Shown piece by piece: positions 43,839 to 55,987 of a stretch of 64,000 bases of DNA. The notes beneath the pieces were generated by a model. That model was given only the letters and a program-made list of their open reading frames with translations, was not told where the DNA came from and did no database searches. The DNA comes from Hemileia vastatrix (lineage: Eukaryota; Basidiomycota; Pucciniomycetes; Pucciniales; Zaghouaniaceae). Position 1 is the first letter of the stretch. Each line of letters begins with the position of its first letter. The translations under genes and the position numbers were made by a program. Where the stretch lies: NCBI GenBank assembly GCA_030280995.1, contig JASXTE010000001.1:348501-412500 (forward strand), given 5' to 3'.

Positions 43839-43894
43839 GTTTGATCCAGAAAAGAAAAATTGACCACACCCTCTATAGGATGTAACCACAAAAA

Positions 43895-44325
43895 ACCCTC
43901 AGTTTTAAGTCTTGGGGGACCATCCTCTTTTTATAGTCTTGGGGGACTCAAAAACCCTCAGTTTAAAGTCTTGGGGGACTCAAAAACCTAAATCATAAAC
44001 CAAGAACCAGAGATCAACCACATTAAGACACAGAGAAAAAACTAACAATCTGGGGTAATTGTGAATAGAGCTGCCAGCCCATCAATTACCCCCAAACTTG
44101 CCTTTTCTAAGTTCAGAGGCTCCCCCTGTGGATACCCTCTGCCAATCTTTCTAACCCATTCCAACAACAAAACCCCATTCCTCAGTTTATAGTCTTGGGG
44201 GACTACACCATCAAACAATCCTCAGTTTAAAGTCTTGGGGGACTAACATGGTGTTCAGTTTAAAGTCTTGATGAACTATTCTTGAAACTATAGATTTTTC
44301 AGTTTAGATTCTTGATGAACTAGCA
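43895..44325. repeat. Stem-loop array between antisense genes of C1
   Basis: Seven or so AGTTTA/AGTTTTA motifs with AGTC-TTGGGG-GACT type stems (43900, about 43930, 43957, 44183, 44222, 44255, 44300). Inside the array lies GGGGTAATTG / CAATTACCCC (44052-44092), followed by CAGAGG / CCTCTG. Confidence 0.8.
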
Positions 44326-44473
44326 GAATTTTGCATAAAATAGACCCAGCCAATTTCATACAGAGTACACCTACAACCAACCTGCTGAACTTCCACCTTC
44401 ACTTCATCATCTACCCATCACTGACAAAAATCTCCTTCTTATCTCTTTCCATCAACTTTTCTCACCACAGATC

Positions 44474-46040
44474 ATGGCTGGATCCCCTGATGTTGACCCC
44501 TCCAATCTTCCTTGCTTCACTGCTCCCAAGGACTATGCCTGCAAACAGTGCATCCACATGTGCAGACCTTGCACATTCACTCTTCCAACTCCTGAAGCCA
44601 AATTCTACAACAGGGCCTGTGATTCTGGCTACTCCAAAAAAAAGAAATGTGACAGAGATGCCAACTACCCTATTCCTCCTCCTTCAACTTCTCATAAATA
44701 CCTCTCCAGATCCCCTACCAGATTCCCAGAGCTTGGTCCAGCCTCTTCATCTTTATCCCCTGCACCATCCAGAAGATCCCGGAACTCAGATTCCAGAACT
44801 CTCCCAAAAAGGCCTGCTTTAACTTCCCAAGAAACTGCTTTTATCTCTGCTAAATTAGCTCCAAAAGCTTCAAAATCTGCTCCTAGGCTGCTAGACCGCA
44901 TACAGGCAGCCCGTCCGATGTCGGGCGGCCCGCCTGCCTCACTAGACAGTGAAAATCAGGCTCAAAACCTCCAAAAACAACCAGAAACAGCCAAATTCCT
45001 CCAATCAACAAAAAAAACTCCACGCAGCCACCTCCTACTGCTCCCAGAGCAATGCAGCCAACCTTTCAAAGGTCCAATAACTCCAAAATTTCCCAAACTT
45101 CTAGGAGACCTGCCAGAGGACCCCAGGAAGAAACCAGAGCACCAACACTGCACCAAAGCAACAACTTTGCCCCCAGCTAAGGTAACAAAACTACACCTCT
45201 CCTCTGTCAGCCAACTATTCTTCTGACAGTTACATTCCTTCAAAAGCTCCATCCAGAAGATATCAATCCGCTTCCAGATCACCCTCTCCTGCCCCATCTT
45301 ATAACAACCCTGGCACTCCATCACCAGCACCCCATCAAACTGAATCAAGCAGAAATATTAACAACAGCAACAACAGGCCTGGTACTCCAACTAGGCCCAA
45401 AGAACATCAGCCTCCCAGTTCAACTTCTCAAAACCTTTCAGAGGAAGATCAAGAGAATCCATATCTTTCCCTGAATGATCCACCTACTATCACTATTCCA
45501 AAATCTTCAGAAGTCTAAATTCCGGCAGCTTACAAATTTGATGAGCTTCCAATCTGTAAGTACCAGATTAATTCATCCAATTTCTTCAACGAAAATAATT
45601 ACTGATCCAATTCTTCTTGACTAGTTGGCACCCCTCCTCCTGAATCTAATATTGGAGTTGGCCAACCTCTAGAAACTTCTTTGACCCTGGATTATGGAGA
45701 CATGAAACAACACCTCAACACCATGTGTTCAAAAATTCTGAAAGCCTTTGCCCTCCATGGACCTTTAAATGACTTTGAGAAAACCTTGAGGAAACAATTA
45801 TTGGACAACCACTGGAAGATGTCTAGGATCATTAAGCACACCTTCCAACAATCCATTCCTGCCTCTTCTTCTTCCTCTTCTGAACTTCCATCCAAACCCA
45901 TTCCTGCCCATTATAATCCATATAATCTCTCCAGCAGGATGCACTTCAAAGAACACAGTGCTTCCCACAACCCCAACAAAAAACAAAAATGACATCATAA
46001 CCCAGACCAGCCTCCAGAAACCTCATCATCTAGACAGTGA
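44474..46040 (+). pseudogene. Antisense gene 2 of C1
   Basis: Relative of the C2 gene at 54417. It starts MAGSPDVDPSNLP; cluster C-x2-C-x6-C is kept but the fifth Cys is Gly (ACDSGYSKKKKC). A Ser/Pro/Arg-rich middle follows. The frame shifts once in the same region as in C2, and once more privately near 45170. A 69-nt intron (45556-45624) has GTAAGT, ATTACTGAT and a CTAG acceptor. Exon 2 has DYGDMKQHL...KAFALHGPLNDFEKTLRKQLL. In-frame stops occur after SSEV and KKQK. Confidence 0.75.
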
Positions 46041-46139
46041 GCTCCTGCAAAAAGATTAAAAACATGATAGCAAAATAATAACTAAAAAATCAAAGAAAGT
46101 CCAGCTCCATGGATGGTCCAGATTAAGAGAAGGTCCAGT

Positions 46140-46800
46140 AAGTGAAAGTCCAGTCCATAGAAATGATCACTGAGTGGGCTCCCTCCAATAAGTAAAAATG
46201 ATGGGAGACCACCAGTAATCCACCACCAACCCAAAAAAAAACCAAAGATAAAGAAGCCAGTCCCAAACCAGTTTAAAGTCATAGTGGACTTGAAATCTGA
46301 ATAATAAACAACAGAACTAGAATTCAACTAGGAAAAATAAAATACTTGAGACAGACATTCTGGGGTAACTGTTCTCCAGAGCAGCCAGCTCATCAGTTAC
46401 CCCCACACTTTCCAAAATAAAATCTAGAAGCCCCCCCTGGGTACCTTCTAACAAAAACACAACATCCAACACAATAAACCAAAATTAATAAGAGTGAAGA
46501 GTCCAGCACTTGAAAACCAAAGAAAATTCCAGTTTAAAGTCATAGAGGACTAAAACCTTTGAAAAGAAACCAATACTAGGGCTCAACCAAATAAAGAGAA
46601 AGGGTTGGAAACAGACAATGTAGGGTAACTGAGCTACAGAGCAACCAGCCCTAAAGTTACCCCTACACTTTCCAAGATCAAATCTAGAGGCTCCACCCAT
46701 GGGTACCTTCTAACAAAAAGTTTCCAACACAAATGTTGCTCTGCAACACCAAAAATTCAAAAATTTAAAGAATGTTTTCTAGTTTATCCACATTGCCGAG
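46140..46800 (-). promoter_or_regulatory. Structured 3' modules of C1
   Basis: Contains TCACTGAGTGG / ACCACCAGT (46165-46221), AGTTTA stem-loops with AGTC-ATAGTG-GACT and AGTC-ATAGAG-GACT stems (46269, 46530), GGGGTAACTG / CAGTTACCCC (46362-46402), a decayed copy at 46622, and AGAAG / CTTCT stems after each. The stem change AATTG to AACTG is matched on the other side (CAATT to CAGTT). Confidence 0.65.
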
Positions 46801-49800
46801 TTAATCTTCTTCATGTCTAGTGCCTCTAGGATAAAACCTCTTCACCTGATCTGCAACCACTCTCTTCTTTAAGACTGCACCATCCAAATCTTCTAAAACA
46901 TAAAAACCTCCAGACATCTGACATCTGACTCTGTAAGGTCCATTCCATCTGTGGGAAAACATTTTTCCCCACTGACTCACCAAACTTCTATTATAAACCA
47001 AAACCAAACAACCAGGTTTCAAGGGATTCCTGATTCTATGAGCCAACTTCTTGTCCCAGTATCTGACTGATTGATTCCTAATCTTCATCATTCTAGAGTA
47101 TGCCTTCTCTTGACATTCCTCTCTACATTCCAACTGTTGCATCCTGGCACAGAGCAATTCTTCTGTTGAGCATACATCATCCCAATCAATTCCAAGATAA
47201 GAGACAGCTTCCAAGTCCACTTGTAGAACGGCTTTCTGACCAAACATTAACTCATAAGGAGAATAGCCAGTTGTCCTCTTCACAGTGACCTTATCAGAAA
47301 ATAACACCAAGGGTAAATAATGCCTCCACTTTTAAGCACTATCCCCACGCATCTTTACCAAAGCATTCTTTATAACTTGATGGCCTCTTTCAACCATGCG
47401 TTTAGCTTCAGGATAATAAGGTGTAGCCATTCTAACTTTAGAACCAACACTAGCCACAGCTTCTTTAAATTTGGCACCAAACTCTGGCCCGCCATCAACA
47501 GTCACCAACTTCATCAACCCATACCTATAAATCCACTCCTTCTTCAAAAACTCTTCCACATTCTTGGCAGTCAAATTAACCAGAGGCACTGCCTCAACCC
47601 AACAAGACAATTCATCCCTGGAAACAATTAAGTATATACCTGCCCTCTTTAATATGGACAGCAACCAGACTGACTCTTCCAAAAACAGTTGTTTCACCAG
47701 TAGCACAGCCAACCTCTTTAGGTTTCAAGTGACTTCTTCTTTGACATTCTTCACAAGATTGAACCCAACCCTGTGCAGCCAACTTCATACCTGGTCACCA
47801 AAATCTGTCAGCTACTCTTCTATAAGTCTCCCCAAAGCCTCTATGACCAAGGTCTTCATGTGAAGACTACAAAACAACTACTTGACCCTTCTTCTGAGTC
47901 ACCAAAACTTGATGATTAGGATGTCTCCTCCTCATCAACCTTCTTTTTGACACATAAAATCCAGGACTCTTCTTCTTTATTGCCACCCAAGTATCATCAT
48001 CACAACTATCTGGCTTCTCCAAGGTCAACAGATATTCCACCATAATAAAATAAAACCCAGACTGACCCCAGGTCTCATCTTCAAAATCCAACAAAACAAC
48101 ATAAAAGGGTACAACTCTGTCATCATAATCACCAGTGTGAACATGAGCCAATCGACCAGCCCAACCAGGATACCAATCCTTAAATTTTGGCAAATCCTTC
48201 TCTTTCCACTGAATCCTGTGGGAATCCAGTTCACTAACAAAAACACCATTTTCCATATTTGAGCTGTCCCAAACAACAACTCCATCTTCATCAACAAAAA
48301 CATCCTGATCACCAGAATCATAATCAGATCCAGCAAGTTTAGCCTCTTGGGGGAGGTCAGAAAAATCTTCAGCACCCTTTGTGCTGGCCCTAACCGCTGG
48401 AAAATCTTCATTAAACTCTTCAGCCTCAGAATCTTCATCTGTAGGTGGCCTCCTTGATAATCCATCTGGCATTGTAAAAGTTTTTCCTGGTTTGTGTACC
48501 AGGTCAAAAGAAAAATGTTGAGTAAATTCCACCCACCTAGTCATTGGAGCATTTGGAAGACTAGGTGTATTGATCATCTGAACCAAAGATTTTGCATCTG
48601 CCTTCAGCAGAAAATGCTTCCCCTACAAACAGTCTGTAGCTTCTTTAAATTTTTGCTACACCACACAATTCCAACTTAAGTTGAGAATACCTAGATTCCA
48701 CCTCAGTAAACACCACAGACTCATATCTAACTGGCCTGACCCTCCCAGTTTTATCTTCCTGAGACAAAACAGCACCAGCACAATATAGCTTGAGTCCACT
48801 TCCAGATAAATTTTTTCAGCACCAACACCATAATCCAACTTGTGAAGAACAATATCTTCCCCAAAAACCTTTTTCAACTTCTGAAAAGCCTCTTCACATT
48901 CTTCAGTCCATTCTCAATCTGCATCTTTCCTTGTCAACCTCCTTTAAGGTGAAGCCAACAAAGAAAAATCCTTAATAAAAATCCTGACATATACACACAC
49001 ACCCAAAAATCCCCTGACTTCAGTTGTATTTTTAGGCCTTGGCCATGAATGAATTTTATTAATCTTTTTCTTTGCCATAATAATTCCCTCTTTACATACC
49101 ACATGACCCAGAAGTTCCAAAGCAGGAGCACAACAACAGAATTTTGACCCTGAAATGGTCAAACCAGCCTCTTCAATCCTGAACAACACTCTCTCTAGAT
49201 TTATTGCATATTCCCAAACAAATCTCCTTATTCCAGGGATCTCTGCTAACACCTCATTACCATAATCAATGGATGGTCCTTTAATTCCACCATCATCAAT
49301 AAAAATACCAGCATGAGTAGGAGCCTCATCCTGAAAAATCCAAGCTATCTGTGCTTGATATACTGCCACTGAATTAGTTGCTCCTTGAGGCAACCTAGTG
49401 AGCTGAAATATTCCCAAAGGAGTTTCAAAAGTTGTGAGAGGCCTAGAATCTGTATGAAGTTCCCTCTCATCATAACCACCCATAATATCACACAAACCAT
49501 AACACACCCTTTCAGCAAAAGCTTCAACAAAATCCTCTGCACTTGATGACATACCAGCGTCCTTGATAGTGACTGTATTCAAGGCTCTAAGATCATGAAC
49601 CACCCTCAACTTTCCATTCTGCTTCTTTACACAGAAAACCGGACTTGAGTAACTGGATATCCTAAGTTCATATACCCCAGTCCTAACTATTTCCCTAACA
49701 ATCTCCAAAAAATACTATCTGATAGCAGCTGGAATCGGAATAGGTTTGATTTGCCAAGGTTCATGACAAACCACAGGAATCACATAAGGTTCCCCATAAG

Positions 49801-50536
49801 AGTGCTTCAATGCACCCCTTTCCTCCTCAACAAAAGCCACAGCTTTTTCCCTTAGCACAATAACGTGCAACAACAAATTCTTTTCTTATTCAGACAACCA
49901 CCCATCAGGACCAAAATTAACAACTTTCAACCTTTCCACAGTCACCCTAGCCGTCTCTAAGAATTCTGGAGGATTCTTCACCAAAGGAGTAAAGTACAGA
50001 TCTCTTGAAAAAGGATGTCTCTTCAAGAGTGGATTCAAACCCACAGGCATAGGCTCATTGACAGGCCTAATCTTCTGCGCTACCTTCTTATACTTTGCTT
50101 TTCCACCCTCAACTTGAGGGATCTTCAGAAAATATTCACCACCAGACCAGAAACAAAAACCAGGGGTGTCCCCAATGCTCAAAGGTGTGGTTCAGGTAAT
50201 GTTTTTGAAAGGTGTAGAAGAAACCCTAGCGGTGCACAATTGGGAGGACTTACTTTTAGACCCCAATCTCACCAACCCAAAACTTATACGCATATCTTTC
50301 AATAAATATATATAACCAATCTTCTTCCTTGAGCTTGAATTAAAAATAATTGAGAATCTTGAGAGAGAACAGAGACTTGATAAAAAATTTGATGAATAAT
50401 TGCAGAGAATAGAAACATTAAAAAGTGAAAGTTGAAAATCCACTTGGTATATCTCCAAGGGAGCTGACCTACTACAACCTGGGATTTTCTCATCTTGGGG
50501 AGAGGTTGTAGCACTAGGGTGATTGGCTCTCCTCAT
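46801..50536 (-). pseudogene. pol: Degraded pol of C1
   Basis: The start ATG at 50536 overlaps the protease stop (ATGA). Reverse transcriptase lies at 50182-48944 (CDIMGGYDE, IFIDDGGIKG), RNase H at 48877-48586, a spacer with DLPQEAKLAG, HHCC-DDE integrase at about 47870-47332 (VTVDGGPEF, MVERGHQ), and the GPYRVR module at about 46930. Breaks include TAG after YQIAAIR (near 49717), a TAA after GWLSE, a TAG near 47868, a TAA near 47331 and frameshifts in RNase H and integrase. The pol stop TAA (46801-46803) is followed by a decayed AGTTTA stem-loop. Confidence 0.9.
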
Positions 50537-51645
50537 TCTAATAAAGACAGACCCTGACTAGGGCCCAAGCCATACTCCAAATAACCAGAGGGAGCACCCA
50601 CTTCTCTTCTTCTCCTACAAAAATCCATGCACTGGCACATTGAAGGTAAACCAGGCCTGGTCTCCCAACCATCCTCTCCAGGGGATGATAACCTCATGTG
50701 AAGTCTCCTTTCATCTTCACCAGTCAACTCCAAACTGATTCCAAAATTAAATTGATAACCAATTCTTGCCTGAAAATCCATCAAGAAAGGCCCACCCAAA
50801 ACAGCTTTAACTGCTCCCTTAGCAATATAAAAATGAACCTTCCCTGAGGCTCCACCAATATCTAACTTCACAAACTCAGAAGTTCCAACCAATTCCGTGA
50901 CATGGCCACCAATCCCTCTCAAATTCTCACCAATACCAGTTTTGATGGGGAGGCCCAAATGAGTAGCCTCAAAAAAAGAAATCAGGTTTATCTGAGAACC
51001 TGAAGCCACCAATGCCCTTACCTCCCTGCCATTCTGAGTGACATTGACATAACCCAGAGGAGCAGAAAAATGAGTTTCCAAACCCTCACCAGTCAGCAGA
51101 ATCACAAATATATTCCACCTCCCCAGAAGAAACCCATCTCCTGGTCAACAACTTTTCTGTCTATCAGCCAACCCTGGACTGATAGCATACAATTCCTCAT
51201 AAGAAAGGGAAAACTGACCCTGATTCATCCTTTCAAGAACAGAGTCCATAACATTAGATTGACCAGAAACCACCGGCCTCTCAAAGTGAGCCCTTAGCTT
51301 CACTACCTTGGTCCTAAAAGCTTCTTGAGGACAAACACCACCAACAGATTTACCATCAACAGGAACCAAACCAGATCCCTCACCAGAACCTCTAACTCCA
51401 GAAGGCTTTGCAATGAAGCCAAAGGGACACCCTCCTCAGGGTCAGAATCAACCTCCATTGGCATTGGCTCACCATTCATGTCCAATGCACCAAAACTAGG
51501 GGGGCCCATGTCAGCCATACCCTTCTGCATCTTGTACAGCTCCTCTTTGCTGTACCTCTTCCTAGCTGCACTCAGCTTAGGATCCACCTTTGAAACCTTT
51601 GGCTTTGATTGGGCCTTGTTGAGTTTCTGCAACGCATGCTTCCTA
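50533..51645 (-). pseudogene. gag: Partial gag-protease of C1
   Basis: Protease region at about 51060-50720: the active site reads ALVASGSQINLIS, so the catalytic Asp of D-S-G is Ala here, followed by GIGGHVTELVG and GGPFLMDF. The upstream part (51632-51145) matches the gag-protease linker of C2 and is frameshifted. The capsid part is absent because the element is truncated at about 51645. The frame ends in TGA overlapping the pol ATG. Confidence 0.85.
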
Positions 51646-51895
51646 ACTCACAAGGATACTTCTGATACATTATCTATTTCCATATCATAATTCCTATCAC
51701 ATACCCAAATCAATAATGTGTATTATCTACTGTGGCAGTAGGTTAGAATAATAGGTTATACAATGTGATAACAATTATTATACATATATATATTTATTTC
51801 TCCCCAACGTTATATACTCATTGATTGTTATTTCATTAATATCAATTAACATTTCACTGATTGAATATGCATTACTTGTGGCACTTTGTTACTGT
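51646..51895. other. AT-rich flank between C1 and C2
   Basis: No gene seen. A TGTGGCAGTAGG... stretch could be an LTR edge of another family; not supported further. Confidence 0.4.
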
Positions 51896-52986
51896 TGTAG
51901 ACAATCCTATAGTACTAGCTATAGGCCTTGACCAAGGGAGTTGAAGAAAAACCAGAGATAAAATCCCCTGTCCCTTTAGAAAAAAAGAGTGAGATTTACT
52001 TGCTAAAGTAAGTTGGTTCCTGTTTTGCTAAAGCTCCTGTTTAACACACTTGACTGCTTTATGAGCCAAGAAAGTAGTCCCAGATAGACTACCAGACCAA
52101 AGAACTGAAATGTAGAACAAAGTCCACACCAGAGACAGCAAAGATACTTGATGTAGGCTGCAAATCCACACCAGAGACAGCAATAATACTTGCTATAGCT
52201 TGCAAGACTATAACAGAGAAAACAGTTGCCAAAGTTGAGTTAAATGAAGAACTCACTTGCAACAAACACAGCCAATTGTGTCCAGAAAACAGTGAAAACT
52301 GAGTGAGGAACAATGAGATCACCTCCGGATGGTTGTATGATGATTAAGGTTGCCCCAAACTGTCTTATTCACTATGTACACACAGACCACTAACTAAGAG
52401 CCCATGTGCACCCACCAATCTGGCGCCTGTACCCGCCAAATTGCATAAAAAACCCTCCTGAAGCGCTCCCCAACCTCCTAAAACAGAGGCAGGCGGACGG
52501 CCCGACGTCGAAGATGCCGCCTGAAGCGGCCCGGCCTCCCTGAAGCCAGAAAACCAATAAAAACCACTAATCTACTTAGAAAAATTAGCTACAACTACTA
52601 AAACCCTTAAAACACAAAATTACACTATAACAACATCGTGACATGAAATATAGAGAAAAATTAGCTCTATCCAATGGTACTAAGCACTTAACCCTAAGAC
52701 TTAAGGTTAGCCCATAAAACACGAAAAACAAAATTAAACAGCAATCTTTTATAAATGAAAAATGAGGAAATGACCCCTTAAAACTCAGAATATGAAATTT
52801 TCTACAAGACATAAAATATAGAGAAAAACCAGTGCTATCCAATGAAAGTACCCACATACCCGCAGACCCAATATCCACGGAATAAAACCAGAAAAATACC
52901 CAATTCTTTAACAGATGTCAATTAAGACATGCACAAACCGCGCCAAATCACACAACAAAGGCCCCTGCCAATTTTGGAAGACCACA
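51896..52986 (-). repeat. 3' LTR of C2
   Basis: 1091 bp, TGTAGACAATCC...GGAAGACCACA on the + strand, followed by the polypurine tract complement TCCTCCCTCCAATTGAG. Contains a CpG-rich block at 52486-52540 (GGCGGACGGCCCGACGTCG and GCGGCCCGGCCTCC) unlike its AT-rich surroundings. Confidence 0.94.
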
Positions 52987-53034
52987 TCCTCCCTCCAATT
53001 GAGAATGTCCACATTCTTTCTTCATCCAACCACC

Positions 53035-53675
53035 ATGTTTAACCTTCTTCCCAAATCTGCCTCTGAAATGGGTCCTTTCCAATACTGCATCAACAATAAC
53101 TTAATCTGCACCATGACACCACCTGTCCATCCATACAGAACGTCCTGCAATGTCTGCCAATCCAGAAAGAAGACCTGTCACAGACCTGGTCCACTTTCTT
53201 CCACAACAGATTCACCTCCACCTCAACCTGGTCCTTCTTCTGCCAGCACCAAAAGATCTAGGCCATCCATCCTGATACCCAGATTAATCAAAAAGCTCCA
53301 CCCTTCCCAGAAGAGTGCCACAACCCATAAAACAACTAGTTCCCCCATCCCTGGTTCATCTGATGGTAAAGAACACTCATTTCTTCCTTCAACTTTAAAA
53401 CTGATCACTTCTCAGTTCCTCCCTTTTCTGATAGTGATGATAACAAAGTAGGATTCATTGCACCACCAACACCAACGCACTTGCCCACTATCAAGGCCAA
53501 GTTACAACAGCACACATCTCAACAGAAACAAATTCTGCTTCACTACTTCCAATCCACTCTTGCTAGAGATCCACAGGACATTGAGAACAGAAGACACCTG
53601 ATTCACCAGTTCAAGGCTAATTCTGAACACTTCATTTCATCTCTTGATTCCGTCTGTAATTACACAAGTACTTGA
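53035..53675 (+). pseudogene. Antisense gene 1 of C2, one frameshift
   Basis: About 213 residues from the ATG at 53035; the frame also stays open upstream into the LTR (from 52915). Cluster: Phe15 where a Cys is expected, then C18, C25, C38, C41, C48, i.e. [C]-x2-C-x6-C-x12-C-x2-C-x6-C with QSRKKTC. A Pro/Ser-rich region, RPSILIPRLIKKLHPSQ, an acidic stretch and a C-terminal helix LIHQFKANSEHFISSLDS follow. One base is missing near 53390 relative to C1 (641 against 642 nt). It is related to B gene 1 at the same position but has no intron in the cluster. Confidence 0.75.
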
Positions 53676-53719
53676 GTTTGATTCAGAAAAAAAAATTGAG
53701 CACATCCTCTATAGGATGT

Positions 53720-54262
53720 AACCACAAACAACCCTCAGTTTTAAGTCTTGGGGGACCATCCTCATTTTATATTCTTGGGGGACTTAAAAACCCTCAGTTT
53801 AAAGTCTTGGGGGACTCAAAAACCTAAATCATAAACCCAGAACCAGAGATCAACCACATTAAGACACAGTGAAAAAACTAAAATTCTGGGGTAATTGTAA
53901 ATAGAGCAGCCAGCCCATCAATTACCCCCAAACTTGCCTTTTCTAAATTCGGAGGCTCCCCCTGTGGATACCCTCCACCAATCTTTCAAAACCAACTCCA
54001 ACAACAAAAACTTTTCCCTCAGTTTATAGTCTTGGGGTACTTACAACCCTCAGATTAAAGTCTTGGGGGACTAACACAGTGTTCAGTTTAAAGTCTTGAT
54101 GGACTATCTTGATAAAATCCTGAAACAGCCAGTTTAAAGTCTTTGAGGACTAACAGAAACCAAATTTCAGTTTAAAGTCTTGATGGACTGACAGAATTTT
54201 CAGTTTAAAGTCTTGATGGACTGTCTTTATAACATAGCTTTTTCAGTTTAGAGTCTTGATTG
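53720..54262. repeat. Stem-loop array between antisense genes of C2
   Basis: At least ten AGTTTA-type motifs with stems AGTC/GACT and loops TTGGGG, TTTGAG, TTGATG and TTGATT, plus GGGGTAATTG / CAATTACCCC at 53888-53928 and GGAGG / CCTCC just after. More copies than the same stretch of C1. Confidence 0.85.
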
Positions 54263-54416
54263 ACTGGCGGAATTTTGCATAAAATGGACACAGCCAATTT
54301 CATGCAGCACACCTCTACAGCCAACCTGCTGAACTTCCACCTTCACTTCATCATCTACCCATCACTGACAAAAATCTCCTCCTATCCCTTTTCATCATCT
54401 TTTCTCACCACAGATC

Positions 54417-55987
54417 ATGGCTGGATCTCCTGATGTTAACCCTTCTACTCTCCCTTGCTTCACTTCTCCCAAGGACTATGCCTGCAGACAGTGCATCTAC
54501 ATCTGCAGACCTTGCACATTCACTCTTCCAAATCCTGAATCCAAATTCTACAACAGGGCTTGTGACTCTTGCTATTCCAAAAAGAAAAGATGTGACAGAG
54601 ACGCCAACTACCTTATTCCTCCACCTTCTCCTTCTCACAAATACATCTCCAGATCCCCTACCAGATCCCCAGAGCTTGGTCCTTCTTCTTCATCTCTATC
54701 TTCTGCTCCTTCCAGAAGATCTAGAAGCTCAGCTACCCGCACTCTTCCCAAAAGACCAGCCTTAGCCTCACAAGAAACTGCTTTTATCTCCGCTAAATTA
54801 GCTCCAAATGCTTCAAGATCAACTCCCAGGCTTCTAGACCGCGTCCAGGAGGCCGGGCCAACGTCGGGCGGCCCGTCTGCCTCACCAAACAGTGAAAATC
54901 AGGGCCAAAACCTCCAAAACAGCCAGAAAACAGCCAAATTCATCCAGACAACAACAACAACTCAACCCAACTACCTCCTACTACTTCCAGAGCAATGCAA
55001 TCCACCCTTCCAAAGTCCAAAAGCACCAAAATTTCCCAGATTTCTAAGAGACCTGCCAGAGAACCCCAAGAAGAAACCAGAACACCACACACTGCTCCAC
55101 AACAACAACTTTGTCCCCAACTAAGACAAAGAAACTACACCTCTCCTCTTTCAGCCAACTACTCTTCTGACAGTTCCATCTCTTCAAAATCTCCATCCAG
55201 AAGAGATCAATCTGCTTCCAAATCCCCCTCTCCTCCTCCATCCATTAACAACACTGGTACCGCATCATCAGCACCTCCTCCAGCTGAATCGAACAGAAAT
55301 AACAACCACAACAACAACAACAATCTCACTGCTCCAACTAGGCCCCAGGAACATCAGCATCCCAGTTCACCTTCTCAGGATCCTTCAGAAGAAGACCATG
55401 AGAATAAATATCATTCCCTAGTTGATCCACCCACTATTACCATAACAAAATCGTCAGAGATCCAAATCCCAGCTGCTTACAGATTTGATGAGCTTCCAAT
55501 CTGTAAGTACCAAATTAATTATTCCATTTCTTCAACAAAAAATAATTACTGATCCAATTCTTCTTGTCTAGTTGGCACCCCTCCTCCTGAATCTATTATT
55601 GGAGTTGGCCAACCTCTTGAAACTTCTTTGACCCTGAATTATGGAGACATGAAGAAACACCTAAGCACCATGTGTTCCAACATGCTAAAAGCCTTTGCCC
55701 TCCATGGACCTTTGAATGACTTTGAAAAATCCCTGAGAAAGCGCCTGTTGGACGACCACTGGAAAATGTCTAGGATCATTAAGCACACCCTCCAGAACTC
55801 CATTCCTGCCTCTTCTTCCTCCTCCTCTGAACTTCCCTCTAATCCAATTCCTGACCATTACAACCCCTATCATCTCTCCAGCAGGATGCACTTCAAAAAA
55901 CACAGTGCTTCCCACAATCCCAACAAAAAACAAAAATGTCATCACAATCCGGAACAGCCTCCAGAAGCTTCATCATCCAGACAATGA
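54417..55987 (+). pseudogene. Antisense gene 2 of C2 (zinc-cluster protein)
   Basis: Complete Zn2Cys6 pattern at residues 23-59: C23-x2-C26-x6-C33-x15-C49-x2-C52-x6-C59, with the basic loop CYSKKKRC. A Ser/Arg/Pro-rich middle follows (SPTRSPELGPSSSS), then an Asn/Pro-rich part. The frame changes once between about 54893 and 55124; C1 shares this shift, so an undetected intron or an old frameshift is possible. A 69-nt intron (55503-55571) with GTAAGT, ATTACTGAT and TCTAG joins in frame to GTPPPESIIGVGQPLETSL and NYGDMKKHLSTMC...NDFEKSLRKRLL. Apart from the shift both parts are open. It is homologous to B gene 2 at 21031 (shared PKD-x-AC and cluster). I infer a DNA-binding protein. Confidence 0.75.

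Larger units (their letters stand above)
42057..51645 (-). mobile_element. Gypsy-like element C1, 5' truncated
   Basis: 3' LTR (42057-43148), two antisense genes, stem-loop arrays, pol and part of gag-protease. Homology to C2 ends at about 51645 inside gag; no 5' LTR follows. All frames are broken. Confidence 0.92.

Noticed and set aside
52915..53034. Upstream extension of antisense gene 1 of C2 into the LTR
   Set aside because: The frame is open and partly shared with the C remnant, but the text is LTR and polypurine tract; conservation of those is expected anyway. The ATG at 53035 is preferred.
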